DNA of 64,000 nucleotides from Neobacillus cucumis (GCF_016107705.1 NZ_JAEHGC010000003.1:310001-374000), one strand, 5' to 3'. Shown: positions 17,497 through 25,831, numbered from the stretch's first letter. Numbers and translations: made by a program. Notes: a model not told the origin generated them from the sequence alone.

Positions 17497-18186
17497 ATGC
17501 AAATCGAAATTCAACCGAATGCCCAAGAACCTTCGAGAGAAAAAGCAAAAAAAATTCAAAAAGAACGTTTTACATGGTGGCAATCCCTAATTGTCCTTGC
17601 TGCCACTTTGGCCATCTGCTTAACTGCAGGTTATTACATTAGTGAAAAATATCTCTGGAATCAGCAGGATGACCAAATCGCCAAACAAATGAAGTATTAT
17701 CAACAGCTAGTAGATCAAAAACCAAATGATCCAAAATTAAGAGTCCAGCTTGGTTATACCTATTTTTTAAAGGGCAATAACGACCAAGCGATTAAGCAAT
17801 ATCAAACAGCTAAAACGCTCGATAAAAATTATTATGATGCCTATTTAAATTTAAGCATCGTCTATGAAAAAGAAAATCGGACTGATGAAGCCCTTCAAAT
17901 GGCAGTGAAAGCAGCAAAAATCTCGCCTCGGGATTACAAGGGGCATTTGTTAAAAGGAAGAAACTATCGGAAATTAAAAATGTACAAGGAAGCAACTACA
18001 TCATTACAAGAAGCTTATCGCTTAAAATCTGGAAATACTGATGTGATTTATGAGGCTGGGTTACTTGCAAGGGATGAGGGCAAGGAAAAGGAAGCAGAAC
18101 AGCTTTTTAAAGAGACTCTTTCTTTTGACCCGACATTTAAACCAGCAATAAATGCGCTTGATAAATTAAAGAACAAAACCAATTAA
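17497..18186 (+). CDS. Membrane-anchored TPR-repeat protein
   Basis: Protein of 229 residues with a short charged N-terminus, one membrane helix (about 30-50), and an extracytoplasmic array of about four tetratricopeptide repeats (about 70-220; examples LRVQLGYTYFLKGNNDQAIK, YLNLSIVYEKENRTDEAL and KGHLLKGRNYRKLKMYKEA). TPR domains bind other proteins, so a scaffold or assembly role for the cytochromes is likely but not proven. ATG 17497 has TAGGAGG seven to eight bases upstream. A longer frame from ATG 17470 overlaps the previous stop codon and has no ribosome site. It has no haem motif. Confidence 0.8.
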   Translation: MQIEIQPNAQEPSREKAKKIQKERFTWWQSLIVLAATLAICLTAGYYISEKYLWNQQDDQIAKQMKYYQQLVDQKPNDPKLRVQLGYTYFLKGNNDQAIKQYQTAKTLDKNYYDAYLNLSIVYEKENRTDEALQMAVKAAKISPRDYKGHLLKGRNYRKLKMYKEATTSLQEAYRLKSGNTDVIYEAGLLARDEGKEKEAEQLFKETLSFDPTFKPAINALDKLKNKTN

Positions 18187-18204
18187 AGTCAGGAGATGGA
18201 ATCC

Positions 18205-19170
18205 GTGAAGAAAAAGACAGTTTATAAATTGATGGGCACCATCGTAGGATTAACTGCTGTTTTATTTGCAGTAATCTACTTTTTCCATCTTCAAGATGAT
18301 GCTGTAAAAGTAGCAAGTGCAGTAAAAGGCGGTCCCCCTGCCCTAAGTTACTATATTCAAGGTGATATGAGTGATCCGCTTGATAAACCGATGGATGTAA
18401 CCAAGATTGGCCAGTTTGTTTATGTAACGGACACGAACCATAAACAAGTACAAGTTTTTGACTCATCTGGTACACCAATCTTTAAGTTTGGCAAAAAAGG
18501 GACAGGTAAAGGACAATTCCAATTCCCATATGGAATCGCTGGAGATAAAGCAGGCAATGTTTACGTAGCTGATTTATACAATGCAAAAATATCGGTATTC
18601 ACATCGAAAGGAAAATTTATCAAGTACTTTGAAGTGAAAGATAAAAAGGATGCATTTAAATCCCCTGGCGGTTTAAGAATTTATAACGACATGATGTATG
18701 TTACCGATATACAAAAAGGGAAGGTAATGGAGTTTGACCTAAAGGGTAAAAAGCTGCTCGAGATTTCTTCTGCAACGGCAAAAGATGATCGGCTCAATGC
18801 TCCAAATGCTGTTACGATTGATGATGACCGCAATATCTATGTATCGGATACCGGTAATCAACGCCTGGTTGTTTACGATAAAAATGGAAAATTCATCCGG
18901 CTTATTAATGGTTCAACCGATGGAAAAGGAGATTCGAAGTTTGTGAATCCAAGAGGAATCGGGATTCAAGGTGACGGTACCCTCTTAATGGTAGATAATA
19001 TGACGCATTACGTTTATGGCTTTGACAAAAAAGGAAAACAAGTTTTCCAACTCGGTGGAATCGGAGCCGATAAAGAGCAATTCTACCTTCCGAACGGCTT
19101 ATTTATTGATGATAAAGGTGAGATTTTTATCACCGATACCGTTAACAAAAGGGTTGCCCTTTACTATTAA
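18205..19170 (+). CDS. Membrane-anchored six-bladed NHL beta-propeller
   Basis: Protein of 321 residues with one N-terminal membrane helix (about 8-30) and six NHL blades. Each blade shows a P-x-G-type turn followed by a strand ending in D-x-x-N: PMDVTKIGQFVYVTDTNHK, PYGIAGDKAGNVYVADLYNA, PGGLRIYNDMMYVTDIQK, PNAVTIDDDRNIYVSDTGNQ, PRGIGIQGDGTLLMVDN and PNGLFIDDKGEIFITDTVNK. The start is GTG 18205, nine bases after AGGAG; ATG 18196 abuts that site and is unlikely. Propellers of this kind often sit next to multihaem cytochrome genes in metal-reducing bacteria, as I recall. A role in folding, assembly or docking of the cytochromes is inferred from context only. Confidence 0.85.
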   Translation: MKKKTVYKLMGTIVGLTAVLFAVIYFFHLQDDAVKVASAVKGGPPALSYYIQGDMSDPLDKPMDVTKIGQFVYVTDTNHKQVQVFDSSGTPIFKFGKKGTGKGQFQFPYGIAGDKAGNVYVADLYNAKISVFTSKGKFIKYFEVKDKKDAFKSPGGLRIYNDMMYVTDIQKGKVMEFDLKGKKLLEISSATAKDDRLNAPNAVTIDDDRNIYVSDTGNQRLVVYDKNGKFIRLINGSTDGKGDSKFVNPRGIGIQGDGTLLMVDNMTHYVYGFDKKGKQVFQLGGIGADKEQFYLPNGLFIDDKGEIFITDTVNKRVALYY

Positions 19171-19184
19171 AATATAAGCCAATT

Positions 19185-19195
19185 AAGGAGGTGAT
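19185..19195 (+). promoter_or_regulatory. Orphan perfect Shine-Dalgarno, STAB-SD-like
   Basis: AAGGAGGTGAT pairs fully with the 16S rRNA 3' end but has no usable start at the right distance. An ATG at 19194 overlaps it and opens only a 12-codon frame. The six-haem cytochrome gene has its own GGGAGG at 19250-19255. Such orphan sites stabilise the 5' end of cry3A mRNA in Bacillus thuringiensis. Confidence 0.45.
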
Positions 19196-19264
19196 GTACA
19201 AAAATTATAAGCTTGTAAGTTTTAAAAAATAGAGAGAGAAGAAAAATTAGGGAGGTTTTTGGAA

Positions 19265-21094
19265 ATGAGTAAGATTAAATGGAGTTTCTCACTAATCTTA
19301 GCTATTTTCCTAGTGGGAATACTTAGTACCGCTGCATTTGCGAAGGATCCGTATTCATTTAAACCAGTACAAAATGGCATGGGCCTTTATATTCCTTTTA
19401 CAGGTAACTCAGCTGATTCAGCAGATGTTCCTGGAAAAAGTTTCTCATTAATCATTAAAGGACCGGATAACTATGCCGCTCTTTATGGACCAGTTGCTCT
19501 TGACACAAATAAAAAGGGATCATTTAATATCCCCGCCAGCGATTTAAAGCCTGGTGTAGTTTATAACCTTGAACTTTGGCATTCAAGTGATGATTTAAAA
19601 GGAGTAAGTGGAATTCCTCTTTCTAAATCAACCGGTGTAGTAATTGATTCTCATAACGATAAAATGTTAAATACTAATGATCCTACTACAAAGATTAATG
19701 CGGAAGGCGAAACAATTAGAATCGATAAAGATGGATCTGGTCTTCTTAACGAGAATGCAACCGGCTTTAACAACACCAGAAAACAACGATCAGGACAAAA
19801 AGTACACGGCTTCTATACGAATAACACAAACTCTTGTGCAAGCTGTCACCAAACACACACAGCTGCAAACGGTGAAGCATTATTGTTTAAAGATGGTGTT
19901 TACAGTACATGTTCTGCTTGCCATGATGGTACAACTGGTGCATATAATTCATTTGCTCCAGCTACAGCAGAAACACCTGAAGAAATTGCTGGTACTTTCG
20001 ATGTTAAAACAGAAGGTCACAACGGTTCCCTTCATGAAGCGGACGGTTCTTTACAAGTTAGTGCCGCACCAGGAGGAAACATAAATGTAGATGCTAACAG
20101 CACTTCCAAAGTTACATGGGGTCAAGAATTTGACTGTGCAAGCTGTCACGCTGCACACGGTTCAGGTACTTCAGCTGAAAACAACTTGAACCTAGACCCA
20201 ATGGGATGGGCTCAAGTAGCTTATTCAACCGCAAACAAAGACACACAAAACGGTAAATTATTTAAAGATTTAACAGTTATGTCTTCAGCTCCAACAGCAA
20301 GCACACCATTTAGCACGCCATTTATAGTTGCGAAAGTTAATTCCGGAGATTCAAGTAAAAACTTCTTCTATAATCGTGCTAAAGTTCCTAGTAATTCTGA
20401 TGTAATCCAAACATTCAGATGGGACGGCAAGAAGTATGTAGCTGATTACTCTTTATGGTTAAGAGATAAAGGTCACGTAAATGCTCCATTATCAAATGCT
20501 GATACTTTCTTTAAAGATGCTTCTAGTACAGACATTACGAATACAATGACTGTCGTTTGGAAAGATGGGTTTGCTTTCGGAGCAGGCGTATCTAATGTTG
20601 ATAAAGCTCAAATCGCAATCGGTATTGATGTTGAAACAACAAACAATATTCAAACTTTATTTGATAGCACTGTAACTGGATATGTTCCTGACAGTGGTCT
20701 TCAAATGAGCAGATATTGTACGTCTTGTCACACAGACTACCTATCTACTACTCGTACAAATGATACCGGCGTTTATACAACTGCGCACCGCCACGCAACT
20801 GCCCAAGACAGACTTACTTGTGTACGTTGTCACTTTGCACACGGTTCTGAAGCACAAATCATGAAAGATGCCAATGATCAAACATATTTTGAAAAAGTTG
20901 AAGCAGGCATGACGCCTACTGCTGCACTAGATTACCTAAAAGACCCTAACCCATCTTCTGCATTAAAGCGTTATACCGGTATGGCAGTATGTTATGCATG
21001 CCATGGTCAAGGTGAACAATTCCTAGGTAACCCTAACAACAAAGAAAGACCTGTTTCTGGTCAACCTGGGTCAGTCCGGGGATCCAACTATTAA
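19265..21094 (+). CDS. Secreted six-haem cytochrome c, OmcS-like haem layout
   Basis: Exported protein of 609 residues. The start is ATG 19265, nine bases after GGGAGG. It has a signal peptide ending near AAFA (about 26) with no lipobox and no other membrane helix, a beta-rich N-terminal domain without haem (about 30-160), and six CXXCH motifs at about residues 191, 216, 291, 485, 519 and 576: CASCHQTH, CSACHDG, CASCHAAH, CTSCHTD, CVRCHFAH and CYACHGQG. At least eleven further His residues could serve as distal ligands. The order of motifs and the His patterns after them resemble OmcS, the six-haem cytochrome that forms nanowires in Geobacter (my recollection). The gap between haems 3 and 4 is long and holds an extra domain. 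Likely role: extracellular electron conduit. Polymerisation is a hypothesis. Confidence 0.82.
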   Translation: MSKIKWSFSLILAIFLVGILSTAAFAKDPYSFKPVQNGMGLYIPFTGNSADSADVPGKSFSLIIKGPDNYAALYGPVALDTNKKGSFNIPASDLKPGVVYNLELWHSSDDLKGVSGIPLSKSTGVVIDSHNDKMLNTNDPTTKINAEGETIRIDKDGSGLLNENATGFNNTRKQRSGQKVHGFYTNNTNSCASCHQTHTAANGEALLFKDGVYSTCSACHDGTTGAYNSFAPATAETPEEIAGTFDVKTEGHNGSLHEADGSLQVSAAPGGNINVDANSTSKVTWGQEFDCASCHAAHGSGTSAENNLNLDPMGWAQVAYSTANKDTQNGKLFKDLTVMSSAPTASTPFSTPFIVAKVNSGDSSKNFFYNRAKVPSNSDVIQTFRWDGKKYVADYSLWLRDKGHVNAPLSNADTFFKDASSTDITNTMTVVWKDGFAFGAGVSNVDKAQIAIGIDVETTNNIQTLFDSTVTGYVPDSGLQMSRYCTSCHTDYLSTTRTNDTGVYTTAHRHATAQDRLTCVRCHFAHGSEAQIMKDANDQTYFEKVEAGMTPTAALDYLKDPNPSSALKRYTGMAVCYACHGQGEQFLGNPNNKERPVSGQPGSVRGSNY

Positions 21095-21151
21095 AAAAGT
21101 CACCAAATATCTGCCAATATTTGATGACCACTGAAGAGCTTTAAATTAATT

Positions 21152-21190
21152 AACAAGGTAGCAATCTTAGAATTGTTACCTTGTTTTTAT
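21152..21190 (+). terminator. Terminator after the six-haem cytochrome gene
   Basis: Arms 21152-21165 and 21172-21185 (AACAAGGTA...TACCTTGTT) are followed by TTTTATTATTT. A weaker hairpin without T-tract lies at 21098-21132, between the stop codon and this site. Confidence 0.85.
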
Positions 21191-21257
21191 TATTTCATCC
21201 AGTCGTAAATTTGTCAAAAAATCGCTTTATTTCCGCCCATTTTCCCCTTTTTATCAT

Positions 21258-21266
21258 TGATATAAT
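21258..21266 (+). promoter_or_regulatory. Candidate promoter of the eight-haem cytochrome gene
   Basis: TGATATAAT is an exact extended -10 element, 56 bases upstream of the start. Together with the terminator before it, it indicates a separate transcript. Confidence 0.5.
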
Positions 21267-21321
21267 AAGGTTGTATCTCATATTTACATATAAAAATTTT
21301 AATAATATATAAGAAAAAGAG

Positions 21322-23274
21322 ATGAGCAGAATGAAAAAAACCAACTGGATGAATACCGGCTATTTCTACAGTTTTTTAATGATAATTTTAGTGGTGTCCT
21401 CCATTTTTTCCTTACCAAGCTCGATAGTTTTTTCAGCTGCAGGAGATCAACCGACAATAACAATTGACTCCCCTTCTGCCGATGCCATGATTAATTCAAC
21501 GAACATCATCATTTCTGGAACCTATACGAATACGGATGAAACGGTTCCTAATTCGAATTTGATTTTTACAGCATTTGATAAAGTCAATACCAGTGATCCT
21601 GATAAAAAAATATCCGATTCAACTTCCAACACTGGGGATTGGAACATAACCGAAAATGGTACTTGGTCGTTTACTACCGATCTGCAAGATGGGCCGCACA
21701 CTCTCTCCATTGAAGTGAAAGCAACTGAAGCGGCAAAAACAAGCGTGACCTTAATGATTAATACAACCAGGCCTTACATATCCGGCACTACCATAGTACT
21801 TTCAGATTCGAAGAAATATAATGGCGAAGATTTAACTAGCATACCTCCTAATGCAAAAGTAAAGATATCGATAACCGATGATCAGCCTATGACCCAACTT
21901 CTAAAAAAAATTGAAGATACAGCAAATCCCTATAACCCGATTCAAGTAATGCTGGGTTCACAACCACCGTTAGAAGGAAAAACGATTATAAGAGAGGTAG
22001 ATACTCAAACAGGAAAATATCAATACGACATTATTTTTAAGCCGAAGGATGATTTAGTTTTAAATAAAACCTATCGTGTAGCAATTGACTCTGCTCTCAC
22101 AGATGATGCCAATAACAAAGTCTATCGAAAGTTCTTTAAATTTACGACAAAGAGTGATTTGGAGCGTGAGAATAATCCACATGGACATTACACATTAAAT
22201 ACCAATATGTGTGCAGCCTGCCACAGTACACATATCGATTCGCCAGAAGTCTTAAAATCCGATCGTGAAGGCGGGTCTTACCTACTTACCTTTAACGATA
22301 AATTAAAAAGTGATCCTTCGATGAACTATTGTATGGCCTGTCATGATGGAACCTTAAATGCACCAATCGTGGATAAGATTAGCAGCACTTATCATCATAA
22401 TAATCCTGCTGAATATTCAACAACAGGAGAAAACCATTTAAAGCAAGCAGAATCATGTACTAGCTGCCATAATCCACATCTTGATTGGTCTGAAAAGAAT
22501 CCAAATATGCTTAAAGATCATTATATATACACACATAAAGATACATCGATTGGTCAAAATGGGGTGATTGATAGCTTAGAAACATCCTGCAGTTCTTGTC
22601 ATGAAGATTACACAGCACATGATGCTAGTACCGGCAAAGACATAAGTATCTTTAATAACCTTATTGATGATTACAGGGTTCTATCTTACAAAAAACAAAT
22701 AACCGCTGTTGGGAATTCCGAAGATTATTCCTTATGCTTAAGATGCCATAACGGGAAAAATGCTGTAGATATTAAACAGTACTATGAAGGAAACCAAGAT
22801 AAGTCAATGCACAAAATAAAAGCAGTGGACGGAAGCAGTTTAAACGGAGGAATTCCTTGTGCTGAATGTCATGAAACCCACGGATCATCTAATCAACTAC
22901 TGTTAAAGTCAAAATTAGGTCAGGAACATCGAGACCAAGAGGCTTTTACCTTTAATAATGGCAGTTGGGATGCGGGTAAAGAAAAGGAATTCTGCCTAAA
23001 ATGCCATAATGGAAAAACAGCTATATATGGTGTAACTGGAAAGGCAATTTACGATGACACAGGAAAAGCACTATCTACAAGTCATAATACTAACGAAACA
23101 TGCTCAAGCTGCCATGGTACCGGATCCGATGAAAAAGAAAAAGTGATCAGTGCATCACATGCTCCAAGAGCTGTCCAAAGTCCCAAAACAGTTACAAGTA
23201 ATAAAACCGATGTTGGTAAAACAAAAATGATTTCTGCTGAGGATGCTTCTAAAGGAGTAAAAACAAATAAATAG
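21322..23274 (+). CDS. Secreted eight-haem cytochrome c with Ig-like N-terminal domains
   Basis: Exported protein of 650 residues. It has a signal peptide (about 1-40, ending near VFSAAG), two or three Ig-like beta domains (about 45-280; the segment TITIDSPSADAMINSTNI is typical of bacterial Ig/Big domains), then eight CXXCH motifs: CAACHSTH, CMACHDG, CTSCHNPH, CSSCHED, CLRCHNG, CAECHETHG, CLKCHNG and CSSCHG. A Lys/Ser/Thr-rich tail without sortase signal ends the protein. The first haem pair (HGHYTLNTNMCAACHSTH to CMACHDGT) matches that of the six-haem protein (HGFYTNNTNSCASCHQTH to CSACHDGT), so the two are related. The Ig-like part may anchor it in the wall or bind the filament. Starts at 21322 and 21331 are both possible. 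Confidence 0.85.
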   Translation: MSRMKKTNWMNTGYFYSFLMIILVVSSIFSLPSSIVFSAAGDQPTITIDSPSADAMINSTNIIISGTYTNTDETVPNSNLIFTAFDKVNTSDPDKKISDSTSNTGDWNITENGTWSFTTDLQDGPHTLSIEVKATEAAKTSVTLMINTTRPYISGTTIVLSDSKKYNGEDLTSIPPNAKVKISITDDQPMTQLLKKIEDTANPYNPIQVMLGSQPPLEGKTIIREVDTQTGKYQYDIIFKPKDDLVLNKTYRVAIDSALTDDANNKVYRKFFKFTTKSDLERENNPHGHYTLNTNMCAACHSTHIDSPEVLKSDREGGSYLLTFNDKLKSDPSMNYCMACHDGTLNAPIVDKISSTYHHNNPAEYSTTGENHLKQAESCTSCHNPHLDWSEKNPNMLKDHYIYTHKDTSIGQNGVIDSLETSCSSCHEDYTAHDASTGKDISIFNNLIDDYRVLSYKKQITAVGNSEDYSLCLRCHNGKNAVDIKQYYEGNQDKSMHKIKAVDGSSLNGGIPCAECHETHGSSNQLLLKSKLGQEHRDQEAFTFNNGSWDAGKEKEFCLKCHNGKTAIYGVTGKAIYDDTGKALSTSHNTNETCSSCHGTGSDEKEKVISASHAPRAVQSPKTVTSNKTDVGKTKMISAEDASKGVKTNK

Positions 23275-23275
23275 C

Positions 23276-23307
23276 AAAAAAGACGTGTGCCCTTTACACG
23301 TCTTTTT
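23276..23307 (+). terminator. Terminator of the eight-haem cytochrome gene
   Basis: Arms AAAAAGACGTGT/ACACGTCTTTTT (23277-23288 with 23296-23307) end in a T run. The following 180 bases up to the gamma-glutamyltransferase stop show no further gene or signal. Confidence 0.9.
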
Positions 23308-23491
23308 CGCTTTAAAAATAGCTTTTTACAACCTCTGAGCTTTTAAGCAAGTATGTCTTTTACGGAGAAAGAAAATTCCGGAAAAATATGCGAGTAAAAA
23401 AAGGTTCTCTTCCTTGTTTATCAGGGGTGGTTTATAACATCCTTCATCTAGGCGCTTGAAATCTCCCCAAACTGGCTTCAAGATCACAATT

Positions 23492-25102
23492 CTACCAGGC
23501 AGCAATTGCTCCGTCGGTCCGCGATTCGGTACCACCCATTAACACGCCGGTTTCCGGATCACGCCAGATGATTTGACCGCGGCCAAATCCCCCTGTATCT
23601 AATGTCATCCCTATTTGATGCCCCTTCCGTACCAGAGCATGGGCAAGATGCTGCGGAAAATGCGGCTCGACTTGAACCTCTTTTCCCTCAATCCACTGCC
23701 AACGAGGAGCATCCAAAGCTGCCTGCGGATTCAGACCGAAATCAATCGTGTTCATAATAACCTGCAGATGCCCCTGCGGCTGCATATAACCGCCCATCAC
23801 GCCAAATGGCCCGACGGCATGACCTCCTTTTGTCAAAAATCCCGGGATAATCGTGTGGAATGTCTTTTTCCCTGGCATTAACGCATTAGGGTGCACCGGA
23901 TCTAACGAAAAATCATGTCCGCGATTTTGCAGGGAAATTCCGGTGCCCGGCACCACTAATCCGGAACCGAAGCCCATATAGTTACTCTGAATAAAGGAAA
24001 CCATATTTCCTTCACCATCTGCCGTGGCGAGATAAACCGTGCCTCCGCTTGGAGGCTTGTACGGGAGTGGCAGGGAGGCTTCTTCAGCAATTTCGCTCCG
24101 TCTGATGGACCCGTATTCGTCGGAGAGAACGTCTGCTAGGTTCATTTTCATAAAAGAAGGGTCTGTAATATGTGCCTTTCCATCTGTAAAGGCGAGTTTC
24201 ATCGCTTCGATTTGTTTATGATATGTATCGACGTTTTCCTTTTCGGAGAAGTGGAAGCCCTTGACAATATTTAATGCGAGAAGGGCAACAAGTCCCTGTC
24301 CGTTGGGCGGAATCTCCCAGACATCGTAACCGCGGTAATGAACCCTGATTGGGGTCACCCATTCTGCACGGTAGCCGGCAAGATCTTCTTGAGAAATAAA
24401 CCCATTAAAGTGTTCGGAAAAAGCAGCGATTTGTTCTGCGATTTCACCACGATAAAAGCTTTCACCGGCTGTATCAGCGATAGAGCGTAATGACGAAGCA
24501 TGACCTTCCGAACGCCAGATTTCCCCCACCTTTGGGGCTCGTCCCTTTGGGGCAAAGGTTTCAAACCAGGACTGGAACTCGTCTCCTGTTAATATTTGTT
24601 TGTAGCGTTTATAGGCATAACCCCAGTATTTCGCCAAAATCGGTGTTAGCGGGTAACCATATTCAGCATACTCTATCGCTGGCTTTAAAACTTCCTTTAA
24701 GGACAATCTTCCAAATTTCTTTGAAAGCTCCGCCCAGCCAGAAGGAGCACCGGGGACGGTAACAGGCACCCAGCCATAGGCAGGAATTTTGTTATTTCCC
24801 TTCGCTTTTACCGCATCAATGGTCAAGGTTTTTGGGGCAGGACCGCTGGCATTTAAGCCGTGCAGCTTATTTTCAGTCCACACGAGCGCAAATGCATCGC
24901 CGCCAATCCCGTTAGAGGTTGGTTCTAACACGGTTAATGCAGCAGCAGTCGCAATTGCTGCATCAATGGCATTTCCGCCTTTTTTGAGGATATCGAGTCC
25001 TGCTTGGGCGGCAAGGGGCTGAGAGGTTGCGACCATTCCCCGTCCCGCAAAAACGGTGGTCCGTTGAGATGAATAAGGATGATCATGAAAATCAAAGTCC
25101 AT
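23492..25102 (-). CDS. Gamma-glutamyltransferase family protein (YwrD-like)
   Basis: N-terminal-nucleophile enzyme of 536 residues that removes or transfers gamma-glutamyl groups. The start is ATG 25102, six bases after AAGAGGTG. Motifs are GGNAIDAAIATAAALTVLEP near the N-terminus, NGIGGDAFALVW, and the self-processing site with the likely catalytic Thr in SGGTVYLATADGEGNMVS (about 345), followed by FGSGLVVPGTGISLQNRG and GVMGGYMQPQGHLQV. No signal peptide is seen, so it is probably cytoplasmic, unlike the classic secreted Ggt; that resembles B. subtilis YwrD. The substrate is unknown. It is not part of the cytochrome operon and points towards it. Confidence 0.88.
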   Translation of the reverse strand: MDFDFHDHPYSSQRTTVFAGRGMVATSQPLAAQAGLDILKKGGNAIDAAIATAAALTVLEPTSNGIGGDAFALVWTENKLHGLNASGPAPKTLTIDAVKAKGNNKIPAYGWVPVTVPGAPSGWAELSKKFGRLSLKEVLKPAIEYAEYGYPLTPILAKYWGYAYKRYKQILTGDEFQSWFETFAPKGRAPKVGEIWRSEGHASSLRSIADTAGESFYRGEIAEQIAAFSEHFNGFISQEDLAGYRAEWVTPIRVHYRGYDVWEIPPNGQGLVALLALNIVKGFHFSEKENVDTYHKQIEAMKLAFTDGKAHITDPSFMKMNLADVLSDEYGSIRRSEIAEEASLPLPYKPPSGGTVYLATADGEGNMVSFIQSNYMGFGSGLVVPGTGISLQNRGHDFSLDPVHPNALMPGKKTFHTIIPGFLTKGGHAVGPFGVMGGYMQPQGHLQVIMNTIDFGLNPQAALDAPRWQWIEGKEVQVEPHFPQHLAHALVRKGHQIGMTLDTGGFGRGQIIWRDPETGVLMGGTESRTDGAIAAW

Positions 25103-25169
25103 TGTCAACACCTCTTTACTTCTAGTAACCCTATTATACTGAACATTCTGAAATTGGTATATTGAAAAA

Positions 25170-25200
25170 TAAAAACGCAGCCCCTGGTCTGGAACTGCGC
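25170..25200 (-). terminator. Terminator of hpf
   Basis: On the minus strand CGCAG/CTGCG arms with an inner CC/GG pair are followed by TTTTTATTTT. The site lies between hpf and the gamma-glutamyltransferase gene. Confidence 0.75.
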
Positions 25201-25210
25201 TTCTCTTTTA

Positions 25211-25759
25211 TTAATGTGCCTCAATTAAGCCATAACGGCCATCTTTACGTTTGTAAACAACGTTTGTACGGTTTGTATCTGCATTGGTGAACACGTAGAA
25301 GCTATGACCAAGCATGTTCATTTGCAGGATTGCTTCTTCACTGTCCATCGGTTTTAAGTCAAAGCGTTTTGTACGAACCAATTCTAGTTCGTCATCCTCA
25401 AAATCGTGAGACTCTGTATTTTCAGCAGTTGCAAAGGTGATTGGAAAATCGCCTTTTTCGCGGAATTTACGGTTCACTTTTGTTTTATGCTTGCGAATTT
25501 GACGCTCAAGCTTGTCAGAAATCAGGTCAATCCCCGCATACATATCTACATTTGTTTCTTCTGCACGAAGGACGAGATGTGGAAGAGGAATAGTAACCTC
25601 TACTTTGGAAGTTTTATCTTGATTGAACCTTAGGTTAACATTAACCTTTGCTTCAGGTGCTTCAGTAAAATACCTTTCTAATTTTGAAATTTTCTTTTCA
25701 ATATACTCGCGAATTGCTGGAGTTACCTCAATGTTTTCACCACGAACGTTATAATTCAT
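25211..25759 (-). CDS. hpf: Long-form ribosome hibernation promoting factor
   Basis: HPF pairs 70S ribosomes into inactive 100S dimers in stationary phase and stress. The start is ATG 25759 behind AAAGGAGGAG, giving 182 residues that begin MNYNVRGENIEVTPA. The N-terminal S30AE domain (about 1-100) binds the mRNA channel. The C-terminal domain (about 125-180, RTKRFDLKPMDSEEAILQMN and GHSFYVFTNADT) makes the dimer contact that marks the long form. A sigma-B-type promoter lies 47 bases upstream, as in B. subtilis yvyD. Its neighbour in B. subtilis is secA; the cytochrome locus has come between them here. Confidence 0.95.
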   Translation of the reverse strand: MNYNVRGENIEVTPAIREYIEKKISKLERYFTEAPEAKVNVNLRFNQDKTSKVEVTIPLPHLVLRAEETNVDMYAGIDLISDKLERQIRKHKTKVNRKFREKGDFPITFATAENTESHDFEDDELELVRTKRFDLKPMDSEEAILQMNMLGHSFYVFTNADTNRTNVVYKRKDGRYGLIEAH

Positions 25760-25805
25760 AAGTGAACTCCTCCTTTTTTTAAAACTATGTAAATACATTT
25801 CTATT

Positions 25806-25831
25806 TTACCCTATGAATATCCTGCTAAAAC
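25806..25831 (-). promoter_or_regulatory. Candidate sigma-B (general stress) promoter of hpf
   Basis: The minus strand reads GTTTTA (25826-25831), 14 bases, then GGGTAA (25806-25811), one mismatch each from the sigma-B consensus GTTTAA/GGGTAT. The B. subtilis orthologue has a known sigma-B promoter. Confidence 0.6.

Noticed and set aside
19194..19232. 12-codon frame right after the perfect Shine-Dalgarno.
   Set aside because: The ATG overlaps the ribosome site itself, leaving no spacing for initiation.
14471..23491. Mobile element carrying the cytochrome locus.
   Set aside because: I see no transposase, integrase, tRNA, or flanking direct or inverted repeats. Insertion relative to B. subtilis is clear, but the mechanism is not visible.
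23310..23491. Possible small gene between the eight-haem cytochrome and the gamma-glutamyltransferase.
   Set aside because: The 69-codon minus-strand frame here overlaps the transferase end and has no start signal or domain.
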